Below, in pieces: positions 1 to 10,556 of a stretch of 59,944 bases of DNA. The translations under genes and the position numbers were made by a program. Position 1 is the first letter of the stretch. The number at the start of each line of letters is the position of its first letter. The notes under the pieces were generated by a model. That model was not told the origin of the DNA. It was given only the letters and a program-made list of their open reading frames with translations, and ran no database searches. The DNA is from Rhizopus sp. PT2906 (taxonomy: Eukaryota; Mucoromycota; Mucoromycetes; Mucorales; Rhizopodaceae), in the NCBI GenBank assembly GCA_025529335.1, contig JAMYHX010000250.1, positions 1 to 59,944 of the forward strand, given 5' to 3'.

Positions 1-77
1 TAAACGCAAAGGCAGCGTTATATTGACGAAGGTTGTCCTTAAAGTGGCTTCCTTGAATGTCTGTACTTGCAAGCAAG
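1..77 (-). mobile_element. Helitron N-terminal fragment (cut by window edge)
   Basis: The minus strand reads HFKDNLRQYNAAFAF, a segment typical of the N-terminal region of Helitron Rep/helicase proteins. The same stretch recurs at 49726-49803 in the same orientation inside a longer Helitron relic (HFKDNPR, stop, YNAAFTF). Similarity between the two copies begins at the shared LLASTD coding stretch and runs off the left edge of the window, so more of the element may lie outside. It is fused directly to a transposase fragment at about position 78. The family call rests on motif recognition. Confidence 0.6.
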
Positions 78-285
78 GAGTGATGAATCCTGCAATTGTT
101 CATAGCAATAAATATACCTTTTTTGTTATGTTTGCCAAGAACATCCATAACGGCTTCTACAAATTTAACAATATGATACGCAGTGGTACCCTTTTTAAGA
201 GCCTTTGGTATGGACGATTTCAAAGTGTCTTCCTTTCTCTTTTTACCCTTACTCCAAGTATGTATCCTTTAATTTTTTCTTTTAC
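78..285 (-). pseudogene. DDE (IS630/Tc1-like) transposase fragment
   Basis: The minus strand encodes a piece ending AMNNCRIHHS, preceded by KALKKGTTAYHIVKFVEAVM. This is the usual context of the second catalytic Asp in IS630/Tc1-type DDE transposases of Mucoromycota (consensus MDN.x.IH). The Asp is Asn here, so the fragment would be catalytically dead even if it were complete. Its 3' side is replaced by Helitron sequence at about 77/78, and its 5' side fades out around 250-285. No intact frame surrounds it. Confidence 0.6.
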
Positions 286-1024
286 CAAACACAAAAAACA
301 AATTGCTTACTACGTTCTTCCTAGTGCTGCGTATTCGCATTTCGAAACTGTTAAAAGCGCGTCTGTTTTTACAACAGTTACGTTGGTAAAGAAATTAACG
401 TCAATGGTATACTGTCCACGGTCCACCCAGCGAAATTCCGTAGTGGCGAATCTGTAACATATGCTCAGAAGAGCTTAAACTTCAGCAAATGTGTTACCAA
501 TTCTGCTGCTGCGTCTGCACCTGCCAATGCCAATACTAGTGCTGCTTCCTCACCTGCCAATACCAACGCTGCTGCTGTCGGTGAATACTTTTCTTTATTT
601 CAGTAATTGAAACAAGGTAATTCCCAAATTAGTGTAAGATTTACAAAATGCTTAATATCATTACTATAAACCCAACTAAAGAAAAAATATGTGGAGAATT
701 GTCATAAATACTCCTACATGTTTGAACAGGAAATTACTTGCTCAAGTGACGCATAGCTGCTTGATCTTCATGTGTGTGTACTTTTTTGTATGTAAATAAA
801 ACAAGTGTCCGCTTGCATGCTTTTAATTCATTTTGCCAAATTTAGACTTTAATTTCTGCACCTAGTTTAATCACTGTTGTCTTTACAGTAATCAAGCTAT
901 GCTTAGACTCATATAAAATATGTTATTACTCTTGTTGCTTTATTTTAGGGAATTATAATTTGCCATAATGGTTGTAATCAGAAATTGTGTATGTGATTAG
1001 TTCATCTTTACAAGGTAATCAAAG
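286..1024. other. Intergenic, no supported gene
   Basis: AT-rich sequence. One forward frame is open from about 350 to 606 and ends in a short Ala/Asn/Pro-rich stretch. It has no start codon in context and no recognisable domain. A GTATGT...CCTAG pair at about 254-330 could be an intron, but neither flanking frame gives a convincing protein. Confidence 0.4.
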
Positions 1025-2422
1025 CTAACATTGAAGTTCAAGACCATCATGTTTGTGGTGTTTCTTTATGGCCAATCCAATTCTATCTTTTTCAATATCA
1101 AATTGAGTATAAAAAGCATTCGTAAATGAGAACCCAAGGACATAGTCCGAGTCTGAGCCACTGCGACCGATATGAGTACGACACATATCGCAGCATGTAT
1201 CTGTTTCACGTGGATAACTCCAATAGTGAGGAGGGACTGTGGCAGTGATATTACCAAGTTGTATTTGGAAGCTTGTCAGCCTATCCATCAAGCAGCAAGG
1301 TATTTTGTATGTATTGTCTGGTTCATCATAGACAGCATACCAATGCTTTTCAAACTCATCAGCTAAACAAGTAAACAAAGTTAGATACGTTGCAAAAGTT
1401 AGGGTAACCTATTCTTACCTTGTTTGTTTGGTAATCCGATAACATCTGTGGAAGAAGACAGGACTGCTTTTGCATGCTTACTAACTTTAAAACAGAGATT
1501 GTGTAAAAATTTGGCATGGCGTACAGGAACTGCCCAGTTTCCAGAACCATCATTTTCAGCTGCTTTGACATAATATAACTTTCCTTGAATAGCGTCTGTA
1601 TCTACTCCACCTATCAGAAAGTAAAGCTTTAGTGACTTTCTAAAAATAATGCAAAAAAAAGGAGAGCCCAAAAAAGGAGGATTCTATTTTACCTAAAACA
1701 AGGTACCCTGCGGGCGTATCATCCTTTGTGTGTCGCTTTGAGATTGTTCCCCAACCTCCAGACGCAACACCTGTCGATGGGGTGCTGTTTGATGCTGTAG
1801 TTTGCGAGAATCCACTTTGACTAGATGTTGTATACATGGCAAATTGAGAGCTACCCATACCATAACCCTGTTGATAGGCGTTAGGTACAAATCCTGAATC
1901 AGGGATATCTCGCTTGGCATAATGTTCTTGCACCGAATTAAGATCTACATTTCTTCCTAAACCAAGGAAGCCATCGAACCCTTGGTCAAAACACTCCATG
2001 CGGTATGCATTTCCGAATGGCATATTCTCTACTGTCAAGCCAGCGTAGCGGAAAGTATCAAGACAGAGAGTTGTATAAGCAATACCTCGGCCGTAATCCA
2101 TGGTGAATTTTTTGCCTACAGCAACAACTGTGGTAGATCTGCTTGCATCGTATGCCTTTCTATCTAGACAGTTTTCATTAACACATTGAGTGCCACGGAT
2201 CCAACTGAATCCTGTGGATGTATCCAGTGCTAATGTCAGCTCTTGTGATGGGTTACCGACCTCGATAACAGCCCCCATCATGCCATTTTGGACAAGTTGT
2301 GCAGGCGCGGATATATACTCTGACTGGCTGGTTCGTTTTTGATATAGAGGGATTTTGTGAATAGCCTCGACTGTTGCTGATAGTACGAGTGCTGCAAGGT
2401 AGAATAAGAATGCTGATCTCAT
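1025..2422 (-). CDS. Secreted pepsin-like (A1) protein, probably catalytically inactive
   Basis: Three exons (1693-2422, 1419-1610, 1025-1362) joined by GT-AG introns give 419 residues in frame. The N-terminus is a signal peptide (hydrophobic LFYLAALVLSATVEA, residues 5-20), so the product should enter the secretory pathway. The body has the A1 aspartic-protease layout: first active-site strand LALDTSTGFSW (Asp67), flap-like YGRG, and GFDGFLGLGR. At the second active-site position, where families have D-T/S-G-T/S, the sequence reads AVLSSSTDVIGLP, so the catalytic Asp is Ser (about residue 295). The DTG of site one is DTS. The frame and introns are intact, so this looks like an expressed pseudo-enzyme and not a decayed gene. 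Start: the first ATG, directly before the signal peptide. Role unknown; binding or regulatory functions are possible. Confidence 0.85.
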
Positions 2423-3910
2423 AATGTTCAGAGAATAAGTTCGCTTTTATAAAAAGAGTTACCGGAAAGAAGCAAGTCTGTAACTAACAAAGAAGAAAAA
2501 GAAAGAAAAGGAGATAGGGGTGAGATATATAAATAGTAGACGATCCAGGCTTCATCCAAGCCTGATGGATAGTCTCTTCTTTTTTTAGTTGATATCCTAT
2601 CTTCGCCCCTTTCCCCCCATCTCCCTTGTTATATTTCAGAAAACCCCCTTCATGCTAAAGAGCTCTGAAGCTCCTCTTTTATATGGGCAAGAAGGGCTCC
2701 GTGAACGTGGTACTTTTTTAATTTTGATAAATCAATTACACCTTACCAAACCCCTCCGATATCCTCATACGCCCGGTTAGACAAGCTGACCAATTTATAT
2801 ACTCATTATTTCATTGTTTATATTCTATGATAAAGAGTACGGTCAGGTGTATAGATCCACATACGTTGTCGTCTTTACTCAGCGCATAAAATTTGAAATT
2901 ATTTTATTGTTATTAGAACAATAAACCTATGCCTCATGTAACAAAACTATTTAAACTATTGATCAATAGTCACTTTATATACAAATGTCTACATCCGTGG
3001 ACGGGGCACAATTGTGACATTAGATTTGGAAAGGTTACAAACAATTGAGTTGACATAGTAACAATGAAGAGACCATGGTTCGTAATTAGATAAGGCTACA
3101 AGATATTCCTCAGATCAGAAAATGGAGCAACTACTTGAACGTATCTTTGACGTTCAGAGAGCAAACAAATTGAATGGAAGATGGCTGCCCTGTGATGATT
3201 TGGCTAATTTTTTTTTTTCTGAATCGCGCGCGCGCCAAGCTTACGGGTAAACTTACTAAGAAGATCCATGCTCTATTTTTGGTAAATATTGAAATCAAAG
3301 AGAAAGTGCGTTGAATGCAACCTGCTACAGAAAGTAATGCAGTGAGGCCGGCATTGGCACCAGTGTTTTCAAGGCATATACATTGAGCACATGGGACTAT
3401 GTTGCATGGACACACAAAAAAAGGCGCACGCTAATTGGTCCAGCAAGTTTGACACATTCAAAAGGTATTACATCAAGCCGACTGATAAGTTACAAGGCAA
3501 CCAAAGGTATCATTGTCATTATCTTTTCTATTGCGGAAAACATGAATGCCTCATCAAAGCCTTGTCACAATAATCACAATGACTACAGCGTTTATTCAGC
3601 TCCATAGCGGGATAAGGCATTGAACGAGTCTTCTACCTATTATGGTATCCTAGGTTGATAATCGTATAAATGGAAGGAGTATCTATGTCTCATTGTGTAT
3701 TTGTAATCAATAGAATGTTAACAAAAGCACTCTTTTTTTTTTTTTTTTTTCCTTCTGGAGTGAGAGCATCGTCTTTACTACCTACGTTTGATTGTTTAAG
3801 TGATATGCGGTTGTTTAAATCATGGAACAATAGTCACGATGCTTATTTAAGAAATGATCAGTAGCTTTTTCGTTTTCTTCTTTTTCTTTTTCAATTTTAA
3901 CTTTTTCAAT
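2423..3910. other. Intergenic between aspartyl protease-like gene and histone H3
   Basis: About 1.5 kb. It carries the CT-rich leader (minus strand, about 2485-2520) of the protease-like gene and the CT-rich leader (plus, about 3868-3908) of histone H3. Short open frames here lack motifs. A (GC)n-like stretch lies near 3227-3236. The sequence looks like ordinary divergent promoter space plus unassigned DNA. Confidence 0.5.
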
Positions 3911-4563
<653 letters not shown>

Positions 4564-4679
4564 AGAATATACGCAGCCCCTTTATCCTTATGAAAATGAC
4601 TAGCAGAATAAGGAAAAACATCACTTTATTGTTATTCAATGAGCAAATAAATAAAGTTTAATATACTTTGTGGTAAAAT

Positions 4680-6520
4680 TTATACAGTGTCTAAATTAGG
4701 GTCTGCATCAAGCAGTTTTTGGTGTATGGCTTTAAGTGCACTTAATGCATGCTTTTCTTTTACAACACAAGATATGTTAATTTCAGATGCACCTTGTGAA
4801 ATCATTTCTAAACTAACTCCAGCTTCCGCTACTGAAGAGAACATTTCACCGGCTATACCGATCATATTCTTCATCTGTTTGCCTACAAGAGACACGATGG
4901 CCATATCTCGGATAACGTCGACCTAAAACAAGACATCAGAATGACGGATGGGTTTCATGTGAACACTTACTGTTCCTAATCTTTCTAATTCCACTAGGGC
5001 TCTACTCAAACTATTCTCAGTGACATCTATGGATAGGGCCATGGAGACATTTATTTGTGAAGTAGAAATCAAGTCGACGACAATATTATGCTCATCCAGA
5101 ATGGTGAATATCTTTGCAAGGAACCCATGGCTTACGTTTTTACGGTTTGACTGTATGTTTAAGACACAAATCTTGTCTTTGACAGTGACTGCGGCAGGCC
5201 GCTTCCTTGACAAGTCCTTATGATAGCCATTCTGAGCTAAAACTTCGGGTGAAGGCGGAGGCGTAGCAGAACCGTTTCTCTTGAGACTGTCGGGGAATAT
5301 GATGGATCCTACACCTGAGGGGTTTTCGACATTTTTTATACGAATGGGAATTTCTGCTCTAATGACCTGTTCCATTGTAAACGGATGGATGACTTCTGAT
5401 CCGTAATAGGTCAACTCTGCTGCCTCTTCAGGGGTGATGATGGGTAATAGTCTTGCTGTGTTTATCTTTCGTGGATCGGCTGTGAAGATACCGTCTACTT
5501 CTTTCCAAATCTGAAGTTCCTGTGATTGAAGACCAACAGCGGCTAATGCTGCACAGAGATCTGTATATCCTCTACCAATGCTATTCAACAAACTCCCAGG
5601 CACATAGCCAAAGAACCCTTTTTCCAAAAAAAAAAAGCATGAAAAAATGCTCTAAATGAATCATCATTCATTATTACCTGTCAAGACTGGCACCCGATTT
5701 CCACAGTCATGTATGATCTCTTTTAATCGATCAGCCACATAATCGTAAAATGATTGATCTAGGGTTGTAAACTCTTGATTGATGATATTACTTAGAACTA
5801 CTAGTTGACTATCTATTCCCTATGTTATGATATATATGAGAATACTTTCTTCCGATTGAAATACCGGTGCTTACCCTATCTTTTAATACAGCCGCGATAA
5901 TGGTACATGACAGTTTTTCGCCCATGCCAACGATGATATCTTTTGATCTTGCAGATATTTCTTCAATTATCTAATAGATTATCAGCACGTATCCACAACC
6001 CTACTTGTGGAGGGGGGGGGATATTTGTTACCTCTGCTGCTTCCAAAAAGGATTTCAACTTTAGACAATCTTTTTCTAATTGATCTTCAAGGACCGATAA
6101 TATCTCTGGATTTTTAATGACCGATCTAGCTGCATTAATGTGATCATTTCTTATTTCTTTTACAATATTCAAGTGCTCTTTTGAGCCTTCCGTGATGGCT
6201 TCTTTTGCTGCTCGTAATAATCTTTAATGATATTATTAGAGTCAATGCGTCTACATTATGATTACTTTACCTGTTTGTCGTTCCTTTCTCTTTCGTGACT
6301 CCACTTCTTGCTGAGCAAACAATGGCGACTCTATTTGTTTTTAAATATTTCCTAAATAATATTGTAAAAATGTTAGTGAAGGCACCATAAGATTCTATAC
6401 TCGGTCTTACGGTATAATCGTATCCGCAATTTCATTCAGAAATTTGCCTACACTTGTTCCTCCGTATTTCTGAACAATCCATGGCAGTTGAGGCGAATTC
6501 ATTTGTAGTTCTATTTGCAT
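4680..6520 (-). CDS. HOM3: Aspartokinase (Hom3/LysC-type)
   Basis: Seven exons (6411-6520, 6271-6351, 6032-6221, 5875-5970, 5678-5819, 4971-5617, 4680-4922) join to 502 residues. The enzyme phosphorylates L-aspartate, the first step toward threonine, methionine and isoleucine in fungi. The N-terminus has the kinase signature VQKYGGTSVGKF (about residues 16-27). Other landmarks are ...SARSG..., MGEKLSC, GRGYTDLCA, and WKEVDGIFTADPR followed by EEAAELTYYGSEVIHPFT. The C-terminus has two ACT-type segments (FTILDEHNIVVDLISTSQ and EMISQGASEINISCVV) for allosteric control, as in yeast Hom3, which is inhibited by threonine. The start was taken at the ATG at 6520; a second in-frame ATG at 6502 is possible. 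The length is close to yeast Hom3. Confidence 0.93.
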
Positions 6521-6849
6521 TTCTAAAAGAAAGGGAAAGGAAGAAAAAGAAAAGAAGAGAGATCTAGCAGCCAAAGGTACAACTGAGGTTAAATATGAAC
6601 AACGAATCAAATCTCTTATCTTAAAGATGATCTCTCTGTTTATAGCGTGCATGATTTTCCGAGCGTAATTTTCTGCAAAAGTAACTGGATAACATTCATT
6701 TTCCGCCATCGACAAATTTTGATTCATTGCTCAATACGATTAAGAAGAATGATTTTATTTGACCAATGAGCAAATAGCATTTTCATACTGTACTGCCCCG
6801 GTCAGATCGCAGTGTGAAGGAATGAAAAATCCTTTTGGGATTGAAGAGA

Positions 6850-7281
6850 AAATGTAAAAGTATTATGTATTAGAGATGATAGTTAACTGTCTAAAAAATT
6901 TTTGCTGAACGTAACAAAGACGTTTGACAAAGGGTTCACCAAGATGGTTTGAAGCTTCCGAGAACTGAGCGTGAGCTAAGTAGACCATTTCGAGTAATAT
7001 TGCACATATGGACGGCCAACAAATGAGCCAGGCATCGATTGATTTTCTCGCTTTCCTGGTAAGGAATGTTGGTGGTAAGAGGTTCAAAAGATAGGAAAGT
7101 GGATCGGCAATAGATTTGGGCATCTGAATCTATTATTACCAGAACTACTTTCTCCATTTTTTGAATATCTTGAAGTAGATCTGCAAAAAAAAGTCAATAT
7201 TATAGTAAATGAAGTGCTATAGAAGATATTAAATACCTTGCGCATTGCCACTAATACCTGACAATTGATCGATAATTGCAT
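6850..7281 (-). other. Possible small gene, model unresolved
   Basis: Three overlapping minus-strand frames are open here. An ATG at 7281 starts a short frame that ends in a GT donor after MRK (near 7237), and a TTTGCAG acceptor lies near 7183. Downstream, two different frames both look protein-like: one beginning MEKVVLVIIDSDAQ (7157), one beginning MPKSIADPLSYLLNLL (7123). I could not find a splice pattern joining them convincingly and do not recognise the product. It may be a small spliced gene or a frameshifted relic. Confidence 0.25.
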
Positions 7282-7407
7282 TTTTTTTTAGATCTCTTTT
7301 TTTTTAATGGTGTACTAGCGTTACAGCTAACAGTAACATAAACATGTTGCGCTAACGACCTCTCTTTAAGGGAAACACTACATGCGCGAAAAAATCCACG
7401 AAAAGGT

Positions 7408-7620
7408 TAATGCTACGGGCGTTTCCTTGGGGGCACTACATATGGCGTCACTTTACAACCTGACATTACAAAATTCGCTATCTGACCTAAGACTGTCCAG
7501 TGGGATATTCTTTATAATTACAATGAGGATCTTGGTTATTTGTTGATCAAACTGACAACATAAAAAAGAAATTAAAATACAGCAATGACCACATTTCTTT
7601 TTTTCCTCTTGAAAGATAAA
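7408..7620 (+). repeat. Dispersed repeat, copy C (diverged)
   Basis: This segment resembles 26048-26270 and 29000-29215 in order and orientation. Shared landmarks are TAATGCTAC, GGCACTCC/ACTACATATG, GTCACTNTACAAC, a NNAAGNCTGTCCAG block, TTTGTTGATCAA followed by GACAACATAAAA, then a T/C-rich tract. Copy C is the most diverged of the three. It sits about 0.7 kb upstream of a PD-(D/E)XK-like relic; the other two copies also precede decayed coding sequence. Confidence 0.55.
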
Positions 7621-8284
7621 TTCATATTCTACATCAAGGAATATGGAAAGACTTCCGTTTTCTGAACAAGCTTAACGTGATGCTGAACATTGAAAAGGTT
7701 TGTGACGATATCACAGTTTGTGCCTGTAGTGGATTTCCTTGTGCGCGTAGTATACACTTTCTTATATGCAAGAAAAAAGTACAAATTTCAAGTTACTTTA
7801 GCATCCATTTTAAAAGATAGTATTTTGTATGTATGCCTTTGTATAATCCATGCTTGTTCAAGTCAAATCATCCCTTCATTTCTTGCTTAACTCTCGTGCG
7901 AACATAAGGACATGTCAACCAGCCACAAAGTGAGGTGTTTGTCGTATTTGTACATTTATATCAAAGAAGATTATACACCCTTTGACTCTGTTAGAAAATG
8001 AAGAGTCTGTGCATAGTCAACAAGAAATATAAAGTGATTTATAAGCATTATCCCGATGCGTAGTCTTTACAATAAGAATAACCGATTAGAGTAATTTAGC
8101 AATCATTGAGATCATTGTAGACTGTTTACAACTAATATAAGCACAAACATCAGACTCGGAAGGTGGGTTTATCATTATTTCTTCCATTTGGAAAACTTAT
8201 CAATTTAAATATTGTTTCATACAAATAGAAACCGTATTGACAAATCGTAAATGACTTGGAGCCGATCAAACTAGCACATTCACC

Positions 8285-8872
8285 TTGAAACACCACGACG
8301 TGAAGAGTATTGTTACCAAAGCTATAGTTGACATTGATGGAGATGCTTATAGAATTGACGATGCGAAGTGAAACGATGGAACAAGATCAGATGTCCTTTA
8401 TGAACCTGTAAATGAATCTTTGCAGCAGCCACCTATAATCGTTGAAGTGCAAGCAACAGTTGGCGCCGAGTTCATGAATTGAGAAGTACACTACTGCGTT
8501 ATGGTTTATCGTCGCTACAAAACATTACCCACGTTGTTCGTTTTTGCCACCAACACCACACCTATACCTACAAGCAATATGCATCGATCAAATGTCTTTT
8601 GTGGTATATTTCTGCCTTGCGAATATTGGGCGAAAAAATGCTATTTGATTAACCTCGCCAGTGCTTCCTCTGTCTCTATCAATATTCATGAACCATTTCA
8701 AGCATTGTCGATGTTTTTACTCAATCAACATACTTGCCTTTTGGAAAGCGATTCATGGAATTATCCAACAGTGCGACGATTATTTCAAATCGCGAGAGAT
8801 ACTTTGATGGAATTGTTGACGTATGCTAGGAACATCGTATGTTCGTCTGGGAGCTCTGAACGTAAATGCTCT

Positions 8873-8930
<58 letters not shown>

Positions 8931-8935
8931 CATGA
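8285..8935 (+). pseudogene. PD-(D/E)XK nuclease-like relic of a multicopy fungal family
   Basis: One forward frame reads through from 8285 to 8935 with only two stops (TGA at 8369 and 8480). It contains RSDVLYEP (8384-8407), then PPIIVEVQATV (about 8432-8464). A D followed 15-25 residues later by ExQ in a beta strand is the signature spacing of PD-(D/E)XK nuclease-like domains (as in Rpn-type transposase-associated proteins). Then come YRRYKTLPTLFVFAT and LPCEYWAKKCYL, motifs I recognise from a repeated uncharacterised family in Mucorales genomes. The frame runs into the T57 tract at 8874-8930. The function assignment is inference from motif spacing. Confidence 0.5.
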
Positions 8936-9466
8936 AAGTAAATGGTGTAAATACAGGACACATCGACTTTTGGAATGAGGTGCCAAGGCTGAATGTTTCT
9001 GTTGAGCTTCCTTTGGAGCTTTGATGAACAATATAACACCAGTGAGATTTGCAACATTATCAAACTTGAAGTGGACATCGCGTGTTTGCGAGGTACCGAT
9101 ATCTGATCTTGACCCCCACATCGTTGCAATACATAGTAAAAGAATTGTCTTTTGTTGCAGCCTGTCGATAGTAAAAGAGATGTTTTCGCTGAAATTAGTT
9201 GTAATATACTTTGTCAAAATGGACATATTCCAGGTTTTAATTTGTGGTTGTTGAAGCAATTCGACTACCGTTTTTAGCTTTGCCTGAAAAAAATCTTGAA
9301 TAATCACGTTACTGGCAATTGGAAGCATGTGTGGGTATAAGGCGCAGAAAATAGAGGCGATTGCTGAATGGAGTACGATTGGTGGTCCATGAAGAATCGC
9401 AAAATATATTTTGAATCGTTGGCTAAGGAAATCGACTTTCGGTTCTTGCGATACACACCAACACAT
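8785..9466 (-). pseudogene. Tyrosine recombinase (retroelement/Crypton-type) relic
   Basis: The minus strand encodes a segment with WNMSILTKYITTNF, then KTILLLCIATMWGSRSDIGT, then FIKAPKEAQQK. This matches the catalytic-domain start of eukaryotic tyrosine recombinases (lab-AT-x-R-S/PSDI with the first catalytic Arg; then a KE(A/G)Q..K turn). The reading breaks at a stop just before an A57 run (minus strand of 8874-8930). On its far side the frame reads LPDEHTMFLAYVNNS, which resembles the next recombinase strand. The C-terminal HxxR and Tyr motifs are not recognisable. It overlaps the opposite-strand PD-(D/E)XK relic at 8785-8873, so one of the two readings there must be accidental. Confidence 0.5.
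8874..8930. repeat. 57-nt uninterrupted poly-T (poly-A on minus)
   Basis: A pure run of 57 T on the plus strand, by far the longest homopolymer in the window. It lies where two relic coding regions on opposite strands meet. It could be an insertion tail from retroposition on the minus strand, slippage expansion of an internal A tract, or an assembly artefact. Confidence 0.9.
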
Positions 9467-9513
9467 CCATTTTTGCCAGCCAATATTGCAACTATGACTC
9501 CTTGATGAAGCAA

Positions 9514-10556
9514 TTTAACACCACCACCTTTAAATAAAACATTTTCTAGATTGAAATGTTAACCATTTAATAAAGAAAAAGCCTAAACGCACGATGACTC
9601 GAATAAAGGAAATGATGTGAATTAACATGTCTTAAAGTAACAGTCTGTCAACTATACTCAAGCTACCTATTTTTTTACTCTAATACCCTGCATTGAGATT
9701 AGTAAATGATCTTTGCTAGATAGTCGAAAAGCACCAAGAAATCAAGCATTCAAAAAAGGAAAACACTTCACCAAAGGCGATTTTTATTAAAATACTTTAC
9801 TCCTAAAGGTGTCTCGGCTTGGTAAAAGGGTACACTTTAGCATGAGAAAATCCACTAGGATACTACTGACACTATTACATTCCTTTAGGATAACAAAAAT
9901 AAAGAAGTAGCTCATAAATTATATCATTCTCACAGCTCTGTTATTACTTCATTTTGACAGCTAATAGCGTGTATTAGCACGAATAAGTGAGAGCTCAAGT
10001 GTGCATATGCAGTAGAATATACAATTATCTTTAGTATAAAAACCCATCTTGCACATTTGCGTGAAACGAAAACTCTACTTTGTGTTTTAATAGAACATAC
10101 TCTGACTGTAAATCATCAACTAATGCTGATTGACATATATTCATGTTCTAAGGCTTGTATACACGGGAAATTCGCCGGCCATTATGTCTTAAAATACGCT
10201 TTGGGCATGAATTAAGGTTTATTTGGTACCGCTGTCCCTCTCTCTTTTTTTTCATCTTAAAAAGGGGAAGAGTATCGTAAATTATGATATCATGTTCAAT
10301 AGTTATTATTGTCGTTAAATTTCTATTATGCTTTGAATATTATTCCTTTTAAATAGTATGTATAACATGTAGGGCTAGACTGTTTTTACTTATATATAGC
10401 GTCCTTGATCATACTTCCGTCTGTCTCACCCTCTTCCCTTCTTTTTCGTTTTATATCTGCTTTAATCAGATCAACATTGACCCTTTCATTTTTTAAACCA
10501 CATTATCTATATTCCTAAAAAAGTACAATTACTAATCTTGCTCAATACGCCATCTC
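9514..10556. other. Intergenic, promoter side of the MFS gene
   Basis: About 1 kb of AT-rich sequence without a recognisable coding remnant. The last ~130 nt before the ATG at 10557 are CT-rich on the coding strand (about 10420-10465). Confidence 0.4.

Noticed and set aside
3131..3415. Minus-strand 94-residue frame with a Cys-rich start
   Set aside because: Opens with GTG, no recognised motif, and contains splice-like signals that do not build a consistent model.
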